Of a stretch of 51,260 bases of DNA, positions 1 to 7,762 are shown piece after piece. The translations under genes were made by a program, and so were the position numbers. Source of the DNA: CAYFUG01 sp964346295 (GTDB lineage Bacteria; Patescibacteriota; Minisyncoccia; Moranbacterales; DUUL01); the NCBI GenBank assembly GCA_964346295.1, contig CAYFUG010000007.1, positions 1 to 51,260 of the forward strand, read 5' to 3'. Under the pieces are notes generated by a model. The model ran no database searches, was not told where the DNA came from, and saw nothing but the letters and a program-made list of their open reading frames with translations. Numbering within the stretch: position 1 is the first letter of the stretch; the number at the start of each line of letters is the position of its first letter.

Positions 1-113
1 TGCATTTGCATGAAATTCTAACAATTTTTGTAAACAACGCTAGTATATCTTACACATAAGTGATTATAAAATCATATAATTATACATTAATTTGGCTTTT
101 AATTCAATAAAAT

Positions 114-372
114 CGTTTCCGTAGCGGAGCGAAGGAAACACCTTGTACCCCTCTATAATTAAAGAAAAAGAACTTTTAAAATTTTTTAAAACAATTGGGC
201 GATAGCCCAAAAAAGAAAAGGAATATTTCAGCTAACATCAGGATTTAGAGAAGTTTTCACGCAGTGAAAATTTGGGAAAATTCAGCAGGAATTTTCCTCT
301 AAATCCTTGTTATGTGAAGAGACTGCAAGTCGACCGACCGAAGGGACAGTTTTAAAACAATCTTTCTTATCT
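114..372 (+). repeat. attC-like multi-hairpin repeat, copy A
   Basis: Large structured intergenic element. In order it has a hairpin GTTTCC/GGAAAC (115-139), an A+T-rich spacer, a small hairpin GGGC-GATA-GCCC (197-208), the shared string AAAAAAGAAAAGG, then a long imperfect palindrome from TAACA (233) to TGTTA (312). The palindrome's inner arms are AGGATTTAGAG and CTCTAAATCCT, and two further hairpins lie between them. A two-base bulge in one arm and the TAAC/GTTA ends recall integron attC sites. Copies B (3387-3705, same strand) and C (about 990-1262, opposite strand) share the module order. The tail TTTTAAAACAATCTTTCT recurs at the end of copy C. The repeat family is directly visible; the attC identity is inference, and no integrase gene lies in the window. 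Confidence 0.6.
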
Positions 373-374
373 AT

Positions 375-935
375 TTAGGACAGGATTTCGTCAAGTAGTT
401 CAGGGATTTCTTGCTTAGGCAACTGACTTCCAAAGTGACCTCTATTTTCAAATATTAAAAATTTAGCATTTAATCCTTTTGCATTTTCTTCACCAGATGC
501 AAACGGAACCCATTGGTCATCTTTGGAATGTAGAACAACAAATTCATCACAATGATTTTTAGTTTTATCAAAATCATAAGGTCCTTCTTCATAAAAACCA
601 TGGGTATTGGCTTTCTTATTTTTTTCAGAAACAGAGGGCTTATTTGCAGCAACAAGAATTACCTTTTTTACTTTTGTGTCTTGTGGTTGTTTTTCTAACC
701 AACGCAAAATTGCAACTCCACCTCTAGAATGACCTACAAGAATACTATTTTTATCTGGATTAAGTTTATCAATTTCATCAAGCCATTCACTTAATACAGG
801 ATCATTAGGTTTTGGTAATTCTGGGGCAAGACATTTTATTCCTCTTTTTTTAATTTCATTAATAAGCCAAGGATACCATTTTTGTGATGGATTTGTGTTT
901 TTGCCGTGTATCAAAATTACATTTAATTCGCTCAT
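375..935 (-). CDS. RBBP9/YdeN-type alpha/beta serine hydrolase
   Basis: 186-residue single-domain hydrolase of the small RBBP9/YdeN type, probably a soluble cytoplasmic esterase with unknown substrate. The strand-1 motif ILIHG is at the N-terminus. The nucleophile elbow GHSRGG places Ser at about residue 70. A plausible acid is the Asp in HSKDDQWVP (about 138), and the His is in ENRGHF (about 167), so the triad is complete. Length fits the family (180-200). There is no signal peptide or membrane segment. The gene sits alone between two inward-facing copies of the multi-hairpin repeat (A and C), and its last codons fall within the imperfect inverted sequence shared by both. That is a cassette-like setting suggesting horizontal acquisition. 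Family assignment is strong; role is unknown. Confidence 0.85.
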   Translation of the reverse strand: MSELNVILIHGKNTNPSQKWYPWLINEIKKRGIKCLAPELPKPNDPVLSEWLDEIDKLNPDKNSILVGHSRGGVAILRWLEKQPQDTKVKKVILVAANKPSVSEKNKKANTHGFYEEGPYDFDKTKNHCDEFVVLHSKDDQWVPFASGEENAKGLNAKFLIFENRGHFGSQLPKQEIPELLDEILS

Positions 936-989
936 AAATATTATAAATTGGTTGACATATATAAAGTTAATTCAAGAAATCCCGTCCTC

Positions 990-1262
990 TTATTTTTTAG
1001 AAAGATTGTTTTAAAATTGCACACAATGTTTCAGTATATGAGAAGTTTGCCGTACTCCTTAATTTCTATCAATAGCGTGAGGCAAATTTGGGAGAAGGCT
1101 TTTGTAAAAAGCCGTAACCAGATATGCCGTGTTATATGATGTATGCTTTTCTTTTTGCCTCGCCTTAGCGAGACCACTTTTCTATAATCAATAAATTTTA
1201 TTTTTGTCTTGGCGTAGGGGTAGAGGGGCTGGGGATGAATGCCCCGAAGCCAAGACTCCTTA
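990..1262 (-). repeat. attC-like multi-hairpin repeat, copy C (inverted)
   Basis: Read on the minus strand this has the same order as copies A and B. A strong hairpin GTCTTGGC/GCCAAGAC (1206-1256) comes first, then an A+T-rich stretch nearly identical to copy B (AATAAAATTTATT, then ATTATAGAAAAGTG), a small GC hairpin, AAAAAGAAAAGCATA and CATATAAC (about 1130-1150). A degenerate palindromic region follows, with hairpins GGCTTTT/AAAAGCC and AAATTTGCC/GGCAAACTT. It ends in the tail TTTTAAAACAATCTTTCT (about 1000-1017), which matches copy A. The palindromic core is less regular than in A or B and may be decayed. Confidence 0.55.
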
Positions 1263-1329
1263 TTATTAAATTATACATTATTTTTGGTCATTCTGAAAAT
1301 TAAATAGAATACTCAATAAGAAATACCTA

Positions 1330-1352
1330 AAATCCGGCTCTCGCCGGACTTT
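1330..1352 (-). terminator. hairpin after the ECF operon
   Basis: TCCGGC/GCCGGA stem with a four-base loop, followed on the minus strand by TTTTAGG. It lies about 27 bases after the stop of the last gene of the sigma-factor operon. The U-run is short, so this is a modest intrinsic terminator. Confidence 0.5.
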
Positions 1353-1378
1353 AGAAATTTGACTTTTGAGTTTAACTC

Positions 1379-2125
1379 TTATTGCTGGAAAGCGGCTTTA
1401 AAATCAGCGTGCGCTTTCTCCATTGTCGTTTTGAAATCAGAAATTGCTTTTTCTACCGCTTGTTTTCTAGTTTCGCGGACTGATTCAAACGAACCTTTGA
1501 GTTTAGCAATTGCCTGATAATCAGTTTTGAATTTATCCTGCGCCGCTTTCATGCTTGTTCGAAAAGTTTCGCGGATGGTTTGCGGAGCAACTCCAGCAGC
1601 GCAATCTGCCTTTGCCTTTTCAATGGCGGTGGATTTGGCGCTGGTAAATTCGTTCTTTGCCGTAGTTACTGCGGCTCGGCGGGCATCAATTGATTGATCA
1701 ACGCTTTGCTGTAAGGCCGAAATGGCTGAATCAACTGCGGCTTTGCGCGTTACGACCGCCGCTTCGACTGTTGCCTTAAAACTGGCAACGGCTTGTTTCT
1801 GTGCGTCGGTTGTCGCTTTTGCCTCCAATTTGGCGTATTGCACTTCTCGATTGTCATTGCGGGTGTTTCTGTAATCAGACAAACGGGAACTTCTGTCTGC
1901 TACGCGTTTTGCTAAATTGGCGTCTATTTCCTGCCACTTTGCTTGAAGTTTTGCGTCACGATCTGCCATTCGCTGTTCAATCGGAGCAATAATTTGATCA
2001 ATCCTTGAACAGAAGGCGTTTTTTGCAGGCGCTGTTTGGGCAAAAGACGCGACCGGTGAAATCAAAGTGAAGACAAACGCCAATCCGGCTAAACCCGCGA
2101 ACAATTTTTTAGAATTCATTTTCAT
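1379..2125 (-). CDS. secreted Ala/Lys-rich coiled-coil protein of ECF operon
   Basis: 248 residues, family not recognised. The N-terminus is a clear signal peptide: two Lys, a hydrophobic stretch (about residues 8-24) and cleavage near SFAQ-T. Only two Cys follow (FCSRI near the mature N-terminus and DCAAG near residue 175). The rest is almost wholly helical and coiled-coil in character, rich in Ala, Lys, Glu and Arg, with recurring K-A/D-F-K segments towards the C-terminus. It overlaps the end of the anti-sigma gene by 17 bases, so it belongs to the same operon. A likely reading, by inference, is an exported target or periplasmic partner of the sigma/anti-sigma switch, perhaps a stress or spacer protein (two-Cys, Spy/LTXXQ-like in style but without the LTXXQ motif). 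Confidence 0.75.
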   Translation of the reverse strand: MKMNSKKLFAGLAGLAFVFTLISPVASFAQTAPAKNAFCSRIDQIIAPIEQRMADRDAKLQAKWQEIDANLAKRVADRSSRLSDYRNTRNDNREVQYAKLEAKATTDAQKQAVASFKATVEAAVVTRKAAVDSAISALQQSVDQSIDARRAAVTTAKNEFTSAKSTAIEKAKADCAAGVAPQTIRETFRTSMKAAQDKFKTDYQAIAKLKGSFESVRETRKQAVEKAISDFKTTMEKAHADFKAAFQQ

Positions 2126-2768
2126 AGTAAGATTGATTAAAATTATTAATTGATTGATTATCGGCTACAATAAGCTCGCCATCTTTGATCGCGTCCGCAA
2201 AGTACGTTTTTTCGGCAGAAGCGGCGGCAAGAATGGCGTTTACTGTTTCGTCAATGTCGCCTGTTGCCGGCTGTTGGCTTGCTGTCGGCAAATCTTGCGA
2301 AATCGCAATCGGCGCTTCTTGAACTTGCCCGTTATCGGCGATTGGAGCTTGCGGCGACTTTGTTTCAAATTGACTTACGCCGACTAAGACAAGCACGATA
2401 ACTGCCACAACGCCAACTGGTGCAATGATTTTCCAATTCATAGTCATAGGATTTAATATTTTGGTTATATTATTAATTTTTGACCAAGAGGGTCGACCTT
2501 GCACCTCTTTCATAAAAGAATAACGAGGATTGTTTTGATTTGTGACGCTTGAGGGAATTTTGGCCATAGCTTGTTTGAAAATTTCTCTGTCTGGATATAT
2601 TTTCTCTCCTTCTTTCTTGATAAAATTAACGGCAAAAAATACTTGTTTCAATTCTTCACGATAATCCGGGATCAAATCAAAAATCTCGTCCGGTGTTTTC
2701 CCGTCGTCAATATATTTTAGAGCTTGCTCTAAAATTTCTTCTATTTTTTTGTCATCTCGGTTATTCAT
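2109..2768 (-). CDS. membrane anti-sigma factor-like protein
   Basis: 219 residues. The N-terminal 100 residues are a soluble, helix-rich acidic domain. One hydrophobic span (about 113-132, IIAPVGVVAVIVLVLVGV) then leads to an outside tail rich in Ala, Gln, Ser and Asp. This is the architecture of a single-pass anti-sigma factor: cytoplasmic sigma-binding domain, one membrane helix, external sensor tail. No HXXXCXXC zinc motif is present. The start overlaps the sigma gene's stop (ATGAATAA), indicating translational coupling, and it overlaps the next gene by 17 bases. The anti-sigma role follows from position and topology rather than a recognised family motif. Confidence 0.7.
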   Translation of the reverse strand: MNNRDDKKIEEILEQALKYIDDGKTPDEIFDLIPDYREELKQVFFAVNFIKKEGEKIYPDREIFKQAMAKIPSSVTNQNNPRYSFMKEVQGRPSWSKINNITKILNPMTMNWKIIAPVGVVAVIVLVLVGVSQFETKSPQAPIADNGQVQEAPIAISQDLPTASQQPATGDIDETVNAILAAASAEKTYFADAIKDGELIVADNQSINNFNQSYYENEF

Positions 2769-3333
2769 AATATTTTTGATTCTTTAAGATAATTTTTAAC
2801 GACCTTAGCGCCCGGCATTGGAGCTGGCGCACCGCCTCCTCGGTTTTTCCCAGTAATTCGGCGATTTCTTTGTTGGATAGCTCGCTTAAGTATTTAAGTG
2901 TGATCACTTCTCTCTGGATGTCGGTAAGTTCTTGCAAGGCGCTCTGGATCAATTCCTGATTTTCATTTTTCTCATAGCTTTTTTGCGGGCTAGCATCTTC
3001 ATCAATCGTTCTTTCAATAATAGCGTCAAAATCGTCAACCCCAACATCTTTTTTTGTCCGCCAAAAATCTATGACCGCGTTTCTCGCCACAGTAAAGAAA
3101 TATGCCAACGGGGATTTATTCTGCTCTTTAAAATTCGGCAAGGCCGTAAATACTTTCAAAAATACCGTTTGTGCCAAATCATTAGCTTTTTCTTTATCTC
3201 TAACACGCAGATAGATGTAGCGAAAAATAGGCGTAAAATACAATTCATAAAGTTGTCCGTAGGCCTCGCTGTTTCCAGCTTTCGCCAACCGCATCAGCTC
3301 TTTCGGGTCATTTTGTAAATTATCTTTATCCAT
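2761..3333 (-). CDS. ECF-type RNA polymerase sigma factor (sigma-70 family)
   Basis: 190 residues with the two domains of extracytoplasmic-function sigma factors. Region 2 (about 18-95) has the pattern YxxYFxPIFRYIYLRV, KANDLAQTVFLKVF and the AYFFTVARNAVIDFWR segment. Region 4 (about 130-185) has LTDIQREVITLKYLSELSNKEIAELLG and the helix-turn-helix EEAVRQLQCRALRSLK. It directs polymerase to alternative promoters, usually under control of the co-encoded anti-sigma factor, which follows with an 8-base overlap. TATAAT lies only three bases before the ATG, too close for an ordinary leader. A TGTGA-N4-TCACA palindrome about 25 bases upstream is noted but unproven as an operator. Confidence 0.92.
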   Translation of the reverse strand: MDKDNLQNDPKELMRLAKAGNSEAYGQLYELYFTPIFRYIYLRVRDKEKANDLAQTVFLKVFTALPNFKEQNKSPLAYFFTVARNAVIDFWRTKKDVGVDDFDAIIERTIDEDASPQKSYEKNENQELIQSALQELTDIQREVITLKYLSELSNKEIAELLGKTEEAVRQLQCRALRSLKIILKNQKYYE

Positions 3334-3386
3334 AAATTATAACGAAAAATCTTTGTTTTTGTGATTGTTCACACTATTTTATATAT

Positions 3387-3705
3387 CGTTTTCTGGAACG
3401 AAGCGGAAGAAAACACCGTATACCCCCCTAAATAATTAAAAATAAAATTTATTCATTATAGAAAAGTGTAAGGCGTTAGCCGTAAAAAGAAAAGCATATT
3501 TCACATAACGTGCGCGGATATGCGAATTTCCCGCGTAGCGGGAATTTGGGCTTTAGTCGTATATCCGCTGTTGAGCGATGCTTCATGTCGCTACCTTTTC
3601 TTGTTAGCAGAATAGACTTTTTTTAAAAGCCCAAATCGCATAGCCGCGCACGTTGAGACATTTAGAAATTTCAGGGAGCGAAGCGACATGAAATTTCGTC
3701 TCAAC
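3387..3705 (+). repeat. attC-like multi-hairpin repeat, copy B
   Basis: Same module order as copy A: hairpin GTTTTC/GAAAAC (3388-3414), an A+T-rich spacer, AAGGCGTTAGCCG, AAAAAGAAAAGCATATTTC, then a long imperfect palindrome. The outer arms of that palindrome are AACGTGCGCGG-A-TATGCGA (from 3507) and TCGCATA-G-CCGCGCACGTT (to 3654). Nested inside are CCCGCG-TA-GCGGG and a GGGCTTT/AAAGCCC stem. A further hairpin GTTGAGAC...GTCTCAAC (3652-3705) follows. The element fills the gap between the ECF operon and murF. The outer arms are near-perfect over about 20 bases. The attC identity is a hypothesis. Confidence 0.6.
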
Positions 3706-3740
3706 TAGTTTTTATGCGAACTTTATGTTTGAATTCCTCC

Positions 3741-5093
3741 CTACGGTTTCTCAAATTTCCTTGCTTGCCAGTAAGTATCTTGTCTGGTAAGCAACTCCTC
3801 TTTGCGCTCGGGATGCGCCATCACTTCTTCTACCACCTTTTCCATTCGCACTCCCTGAGAGCCCTTAACCAAAACCAAATCTCCTGGCTCCAAAATTTCT
3901 TGCAAATAAAATTTAGCCTCCTCCGGACTTTCAAACCACACCCCCTTGCAATTCTCCTCCGTCTCATTTCTTTTAGAAGGAGTATTTTTTCGAAACTCCT
4001 CCACTGCCTTTTTCATTCGGTCCCCTACCCCAATCAAGCAATTTAGTCTTAACTCGGCGGCTTGTTGCCCCGCCTGACGATGGGCTGCCTCTTCTTCACT
4101 TCCTAGTTCTAGCATATCTCCCAGCACCGCTATTTTTCTTTGAGCTTTAACTTCTCCTAATGCATCTAGAGCCGCCTGAGAACTATCCGGGGCACTGTTG
4201 TAAGTATCATCAATCAAGGCAGTGTGTTTGATTCCCTCTAACATCACCGTCCTTCCCGCCGGAGGATAAAACTCTTCCAAGGCTTGTACTCCTTCTAGTA
4301 AATTAACCTTGAAGTACTCCCCTGTTAATAAAGCTACCATGGCGGCGTACACTTGAGGACGACCCAGACTATGACTCAATTTAACTGGAATAATCTTGCC
4401 TTGATAAGTTACCTTAAAGCTAATTCCTCGGGGTAAAATTACTTCCGGAGCTTTCTCAGAAGCTCCCGCAGTTTTTTCCTCGTAATTAAAAGTAATATCA
4501 CTAGCTTGCATAGCGGCTCCCTTTTCAAATCCAAAGCTAGTCTGATTAGCATTGAGGCTTTTTAGCACTTCTAGAATATCCGGATTATCATGATTACCAA
4601 TCGCCAAGCCAGCCCCCTCAACACTGCGTAACAACTTAGCTTTCTCCCTTAAAAGAGCTTTTTTATTCTTAAAATACTCCAGATGAGAAATTCCTACATT
4701 AGTTAAAATTCCTACTTTAATAGGCACAAAGCTACATAAATACTCAATATCTCCTGGCCGGTCCGCTCCCATTTCTAATACTAAAATCTCCGGATAACTA
4801 GAACTGAGCATGGCTTTCATCCAGGTCATCTCTACTTTTAGCCAGCCCCACCAAGAGCTTCCTCCACTAGAAGCGCCGATGATAGTCAAGGGAACACCTA
4901 TCTCATTATTGTAGTTCTTATCATTCTTTCGCACCCTAAAATTGACCTCCAGTACTTTGGCCACCATTTCTTTAGTAGTGGTCTTCCCCACGCTCCCAGT
5001 AATAGCAACTATTTGAGGTCGATGCCGCCTCAAGAGCATACTGGCCATTCGACGCAAGGCATTTTCTAAAACTTGTTTTTTGAAACTTTTCAT
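3741..5093 (-). CDS. murF: UDP-MurNAc-tripeptide--D-Ala-D-Ala ligase (MurF-like)
   Basis: 450-residue Mur ligase that joins D-Ala-D-Ala to the UDP-MurNAc-tripeptide in the cytoplasm, completing the wall precursor. The ATP loop GSVGKTTTKEM is at residues 33-43, followed by NNEIGVP, VLEMGA and GISHLEYF. The C-terminal domain has DDTYNSAPDSSQAAL (about 296) and LGDMLELG (about 325), both typical of MurF. The P-loop lies only about 33 residues from the start, whereas E. coli MurF has an N-terminal domain of roughly 80-100 residues before it. That domain appears to be missing, and the 133-base gap upstream cannot hold it. It is the last gene of the dcw cluster here. A related Mur-ligase-fold enzyme is a less likely alternative. 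Confidence 0.88.
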   Translation of the reverse strand: MKSFKKQVLENALRRMASMLLRRHRPQIVAITGSVGKTTTKEMVAKVLEVNFRVRKNDKNYNNEIGVPLTIIGASSGGSSWWGWLKVEMTWMKAMLSSSYPEILVLEMGADRPGDIEYLCSFVPIKVGILTNVGISHLEYFKNKKALLREKAKLLRSVEGAGLAIGNHDNPDILEVLKSLNANQTSFGFEKGAAMQASDITFNYEEKTAGASEKAPEVILPRGISFKVTYQGKIIPVKLSHSLGRPQVYAAMVALLTGEYFKVNLLEGVQALEEFYPPAGRTVMLEGIKHTALIDDTYNSAPDSSQAALDALGEVKAQRKIAVLGDMLELGSEEEAAHRQAGQQAAELRLNCLIGVGDRMKKAVEEFRKNTPSKRNETEENCKGVWFESPEEAKFYLQEILEPGDLVLVKGSQGVRMEKVVEEVMAHPERKEELLTRQDTYWQARKFEKP

Positions 5094-5226
5094 GAAATTT
5101 ATTTAGTCTAGCTTAACCAGGATATTAAAAGATCTTACCAATAAAAGCAACGGGTAACCTTTAATCAAAAATTAAAACTAACCCTTCTTAGTAAATATTA
5201 AATTTATTCAGGATGTTTATTCAGCA

Positions 5227-7095
5227 TCAATCATCCTCTCTGATTGCCCCCTCTGCATCTTTAGACCAAGGCCGGGCAAGATCAATTGAGGATTCTCCCA
5301 GGTAATCATGTTCGGCATAAAATTCCTTCAGCTCCTCCTGAGTATAATTACGACTAGGCTCTACTCCATAATAATCCAAAATCACCTTGGCCATTTCTCC
5401 GAAAACTGGAGCCGCGCTATGCTCCGCCCATTCTACTTCCTGGGGTCGATCAACTATCACCGCCATCACAAACCGAGGGTCTTCCACCGGACCATACCCT
5501 GCAAAGCTTCCAATTGCCTCTCCTTCCAAATAACCTCCTCCTTCTGGATTAGGTATTTGAGCGGTTCCGGTTTTACCAGCAATCCGATAGCCTGGCACCC
5601 CGGCTAAACGACCATGACCTTGGTCTATGTTAGTGGCCATCATTTCTGTCACTTGGCGCGCGGTGGAAGAAGAAATAACGCTCTTTTTTATTTGAGATTT
5701 AAAAACTTGCTTTTCTCCAGAAGGTTTTTCCAAATAATCCACCACCCTGGGAGTCACCAACTCTCCTCCATTAGCCATTGCTCCGTAAGCAGTTACTAAT
5801 TGAAGAGGAGTTACTGTAATTCCTTGACCAAAAGAAGCAGTGTAATACTCAATATTCCGTCCACTTTTCAAATTGGAAAGATTCCCCCTGGCCTCACTCG
5901 GAAGCTGAATCCCAGTAGTCTCGCCAAAGCCAAAATCTTCCAAATAACGCAAAAATACTCGATTTCCTACCTGTTTTTCAACGAAAATAACTCCGGTATT
6001 GAGAGATTTTCCCAGTACCTGGGTCATGGTTTGTTCTCCATGGGCCTTCTCGTCCCAATTTTTAATAGGAAACCCCGCCTCCTCCACCTCTCCTTCGTCA
6101 TAATAGACGGTTCCCGGAGAAACTTTTCCGCTGTCAATTCCGATTGCCATGGTAATAGGCTTAAAAACAGAACCACACTCGTATTCATCAGAAATTAGAG
6201 GATTCCGAAAATTAGCAATATTAGTTTGAGAAGCATAACTATTAGGATTAAAACCAGGAGTAGCCGCCAAGACTAGCAAGTTCCCATCTCGAGGATCCAT
6301 TACTATCATCTTGGCTCCCCGCGCCTGGTACCGCTCCACAGCCGCTTCTAAGATCTTTTCCGCCTTAAATTGAAGAACATAGTCTAGCGTTAAGATTACA
6401 TCTTCTCCGTCTTTGGCCGGAACAAAAGACTTCTCACCCACCGAAATCCATTGATTAAAAACATCCTTTTCCTGCTCTAAAACTCCTGACTCCCCCTTCA
6501 GATTCTTCTCAAAAAAGCGCTCCACTCCGTAACGACCAGTTTTATTGTCACTATCAGCCGAAAACCCCACAAATCCTAAAGTCTGAGAAGCTAACTGCCC
6601 GCCGGGATAGTAACGCCAGTCCTCATACTCAAATCTGATTCCCTCTAAATCCGCCTCTTTTATTTTTTTCAAAGTCTCTTCCGGAACCTTTTTTTGCACT
6701 ACCTCATACAAGTCTTCTTGGCTAGTTATTTTATCCCTCAATTTTTCAGAATCGACCTTCAAGATATCCGCCAATTTTTCCGCCACCTTAAGGGGATTAT
6801 CTATATTCCTAGGAATAGCATAAATAGTGGCTAGTTTTCGATTAACAGCCACTGGGATTAGCTCTTCTCCGTTACGAAGATAAACATTTCCCCGACTAGG
6901 AATAAGGCTGGTCTTTAAGTTGTGTTGACCCTGAGCCCGTTGCTGATAATAGTCACTAGCCTTAACTTGCAAGTTGAAAAGTCGCTGAGAAACCAATCCA
7001 AATAAAGCAAATACAACAAAAAACAGAATATAAATTCTGTTTCGATAAATAGAAACTCCTCCTCCTTTTGATTGTTGTCTGGTTTTAATCTTCAT
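5227..7095 (-). CDS. ftsI: division penicillin-binding protein, transpeptidase (FtsI/PBP2 class B)
   Basis: 622 residues, class B penicillin-binding protein that cross-links septal peptidoglycan. It has a short cytoplasmic N-terminus, one membrane helix (about 21-40) and the PBP dimerisation domain beginning near IPSRGNVYLRNG (about 65). The transpeptidase domain carries all three catalytic motifs: SVFK (Ser309), SLN (364-366) and KTGT (508-511). Length is normal for FtsI/Pbp2. It follows rsmH and a small FtsL-like gene on the same strand and precedes murF, the standard dcw order, so FtsI is more likely than the elongation enzyme MrdA. About 200 bases with no clear promoter separate it from ftsL. 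Confidence 0.92.
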   Translation of the reverse strand: MKIKTRQQSKGGGVSIYRNRIYILFFVVFALFGLVSQRLFNLQVKASDYYQQRAQGQHNLKTSLIPSRGNVYLRNGEELIPVAVNRKLATIYAIPRNIDNPLKVAEKLADILKVDSEKLRDKITSQEDLYEVVQKKVPEETLKKIKEADLEGIRFEYEDWRYYPGGQLASQTLGFVGFSADSDNKTGRYGVERFFEKNLKGESGVLEQEKDVFNQWISVGEKSFVPAKDGEDVILTLDYVLQFKAEKILEAAVERYQARGAKMIVMDPRDGNLLVLAATPGFNPNSYASQTNIANFRNPLISDEYECGSVFKPITMAIGIDSGKVSPGTVYYDEGEVEEAGFPIKNWDEKAHGEQTMTQVLGKSLNTGVIFVEKQVGNRVFLRYLEDFGFGETTGIQLPSEARGNLSNLKSGRNIEYYTASFGQGITVTPLQLVTAYGAMANGGELVTPRVVDYLEKPSGEKQVFKSQIKKSVISSSTARQVTEMMATNIDQGHGRLAGVPGYRIAGKTGTAQIPNPEGGGYLEGEAIGSFAGYGPVEDPRFVMAVIVDRPQEVEWAEHSAAPVFGEMAKVILDYYGVEPSRNYTQEELKEFYAEHDYLGESSIDLARPWSKDAEGAIREDD

Positions 7096-7296
7096 TTACG
7101 CTACGAAAGCCTGCTATAAAAATCCGACTTACATTACAATTTCTAAGGCAGACTCTGAAACTCACAATTTATATCAAATAAAATTACTTTAAAATAAAAC
7201 CGTAGAAGCATTACTTGTGGACTCAGCAGCGACCTTTTCTGGACCTCTCTCTTTTCTGCCATTCCAAACAGAAAGATCCCTCCCTTTCGAACTAGC

Positions 7297-7626
7297 TCAC
7301 CGCATTGCTACTGAGCCCACTCCTCCTAAGCTAACATAACTAACTTGCCCTGGCTTGCCCATCTTCAACTCTAAGCTAGCCTGCTGAAGACTTTCAATGG
7401 AACGTAACTGAGCTACTTCGATCTTTAGATTCTCACCTTCTCTTCTCAATTCCCTCAAGGTTTTCTCTTTCTCTTTAATTTCTCCTCCCGCTACTGCTAC
7501 TTTATTAATTTGGAAAATATAGCTAATTGCCAAAAAGATTGCTACACCCAAGAGCAAAAACAGTACTGCCTTAGGAGCAAAATAAGACTGACTATTTAAT
7601 TTTTCCTTGGCAATTACTTCAACCAT
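7297..7626 (-). CDS. ftsL: FtsL-like small membrane coiled-coil division protein
   Basis: 109 residues: a short N-terminal tail, one hydrophobic helix (about 20-40, VLFLLLGVAIFLAISYIF), a coiled-coil (about 48-88, EIKEKEKTLRELRREGENLKIEVAQL) and a short tail. This single-pass plus leucine-zipper-like build and the position between rsmH and ftsI are those of FtsL, which bridges FtsB and the FtsW/FtsI septal synthase. FtsL sequences diverge strongly, so the call rests on topology and gene order rather than on a motif. Confidence 0.7.
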   Translation of the reverse strand: MVEVIAKEKLNSQSYFAPKAVLFLLLGVAIFLAISYIFQINKVAVAGGEIKEKEKTLRELRREGENLKIEVAQLRSIESLQQASLELKMGKPGQVSYVSLGGVGSVAMR

Positions 7627-7762
7627 TTTCTTAAATTAAAAACTTTGCGAGCCGTAATTAAATATCTAATCTGCGAAAAAATCTGGCGGGCTTGCTATCA
7701 AACTCCCTCTTTCACAGAATAATTGTAACTAGTATAGTGCCTTCAATTTTAAGGCATTTTAC

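Noticed and set aside
948..1139. 63-codon plus-strand ORF
   Set aside because: It lies entirely within repeat copy C and has no protein-like composition.
3334..3373. ECF-type autoregulated promoter before the sigma gene
   Set aside because: GAAC and CGTT words are present but about 22 bases apart, more than the usual ECF spacing of about 16.
3360..3374. TGTGA-N4-TCACA palindrome before the sigma operon as a CRP-type site
   Set aside because: Spacing differs from the CRP site (N6) and no CRP-like gene is present; kept only as a note.
1..3740. Complete integron with integrase
   Set aside because: No tyrosine recombinase gene is in the window; at most an integrase-less attC cluster can be proposed.
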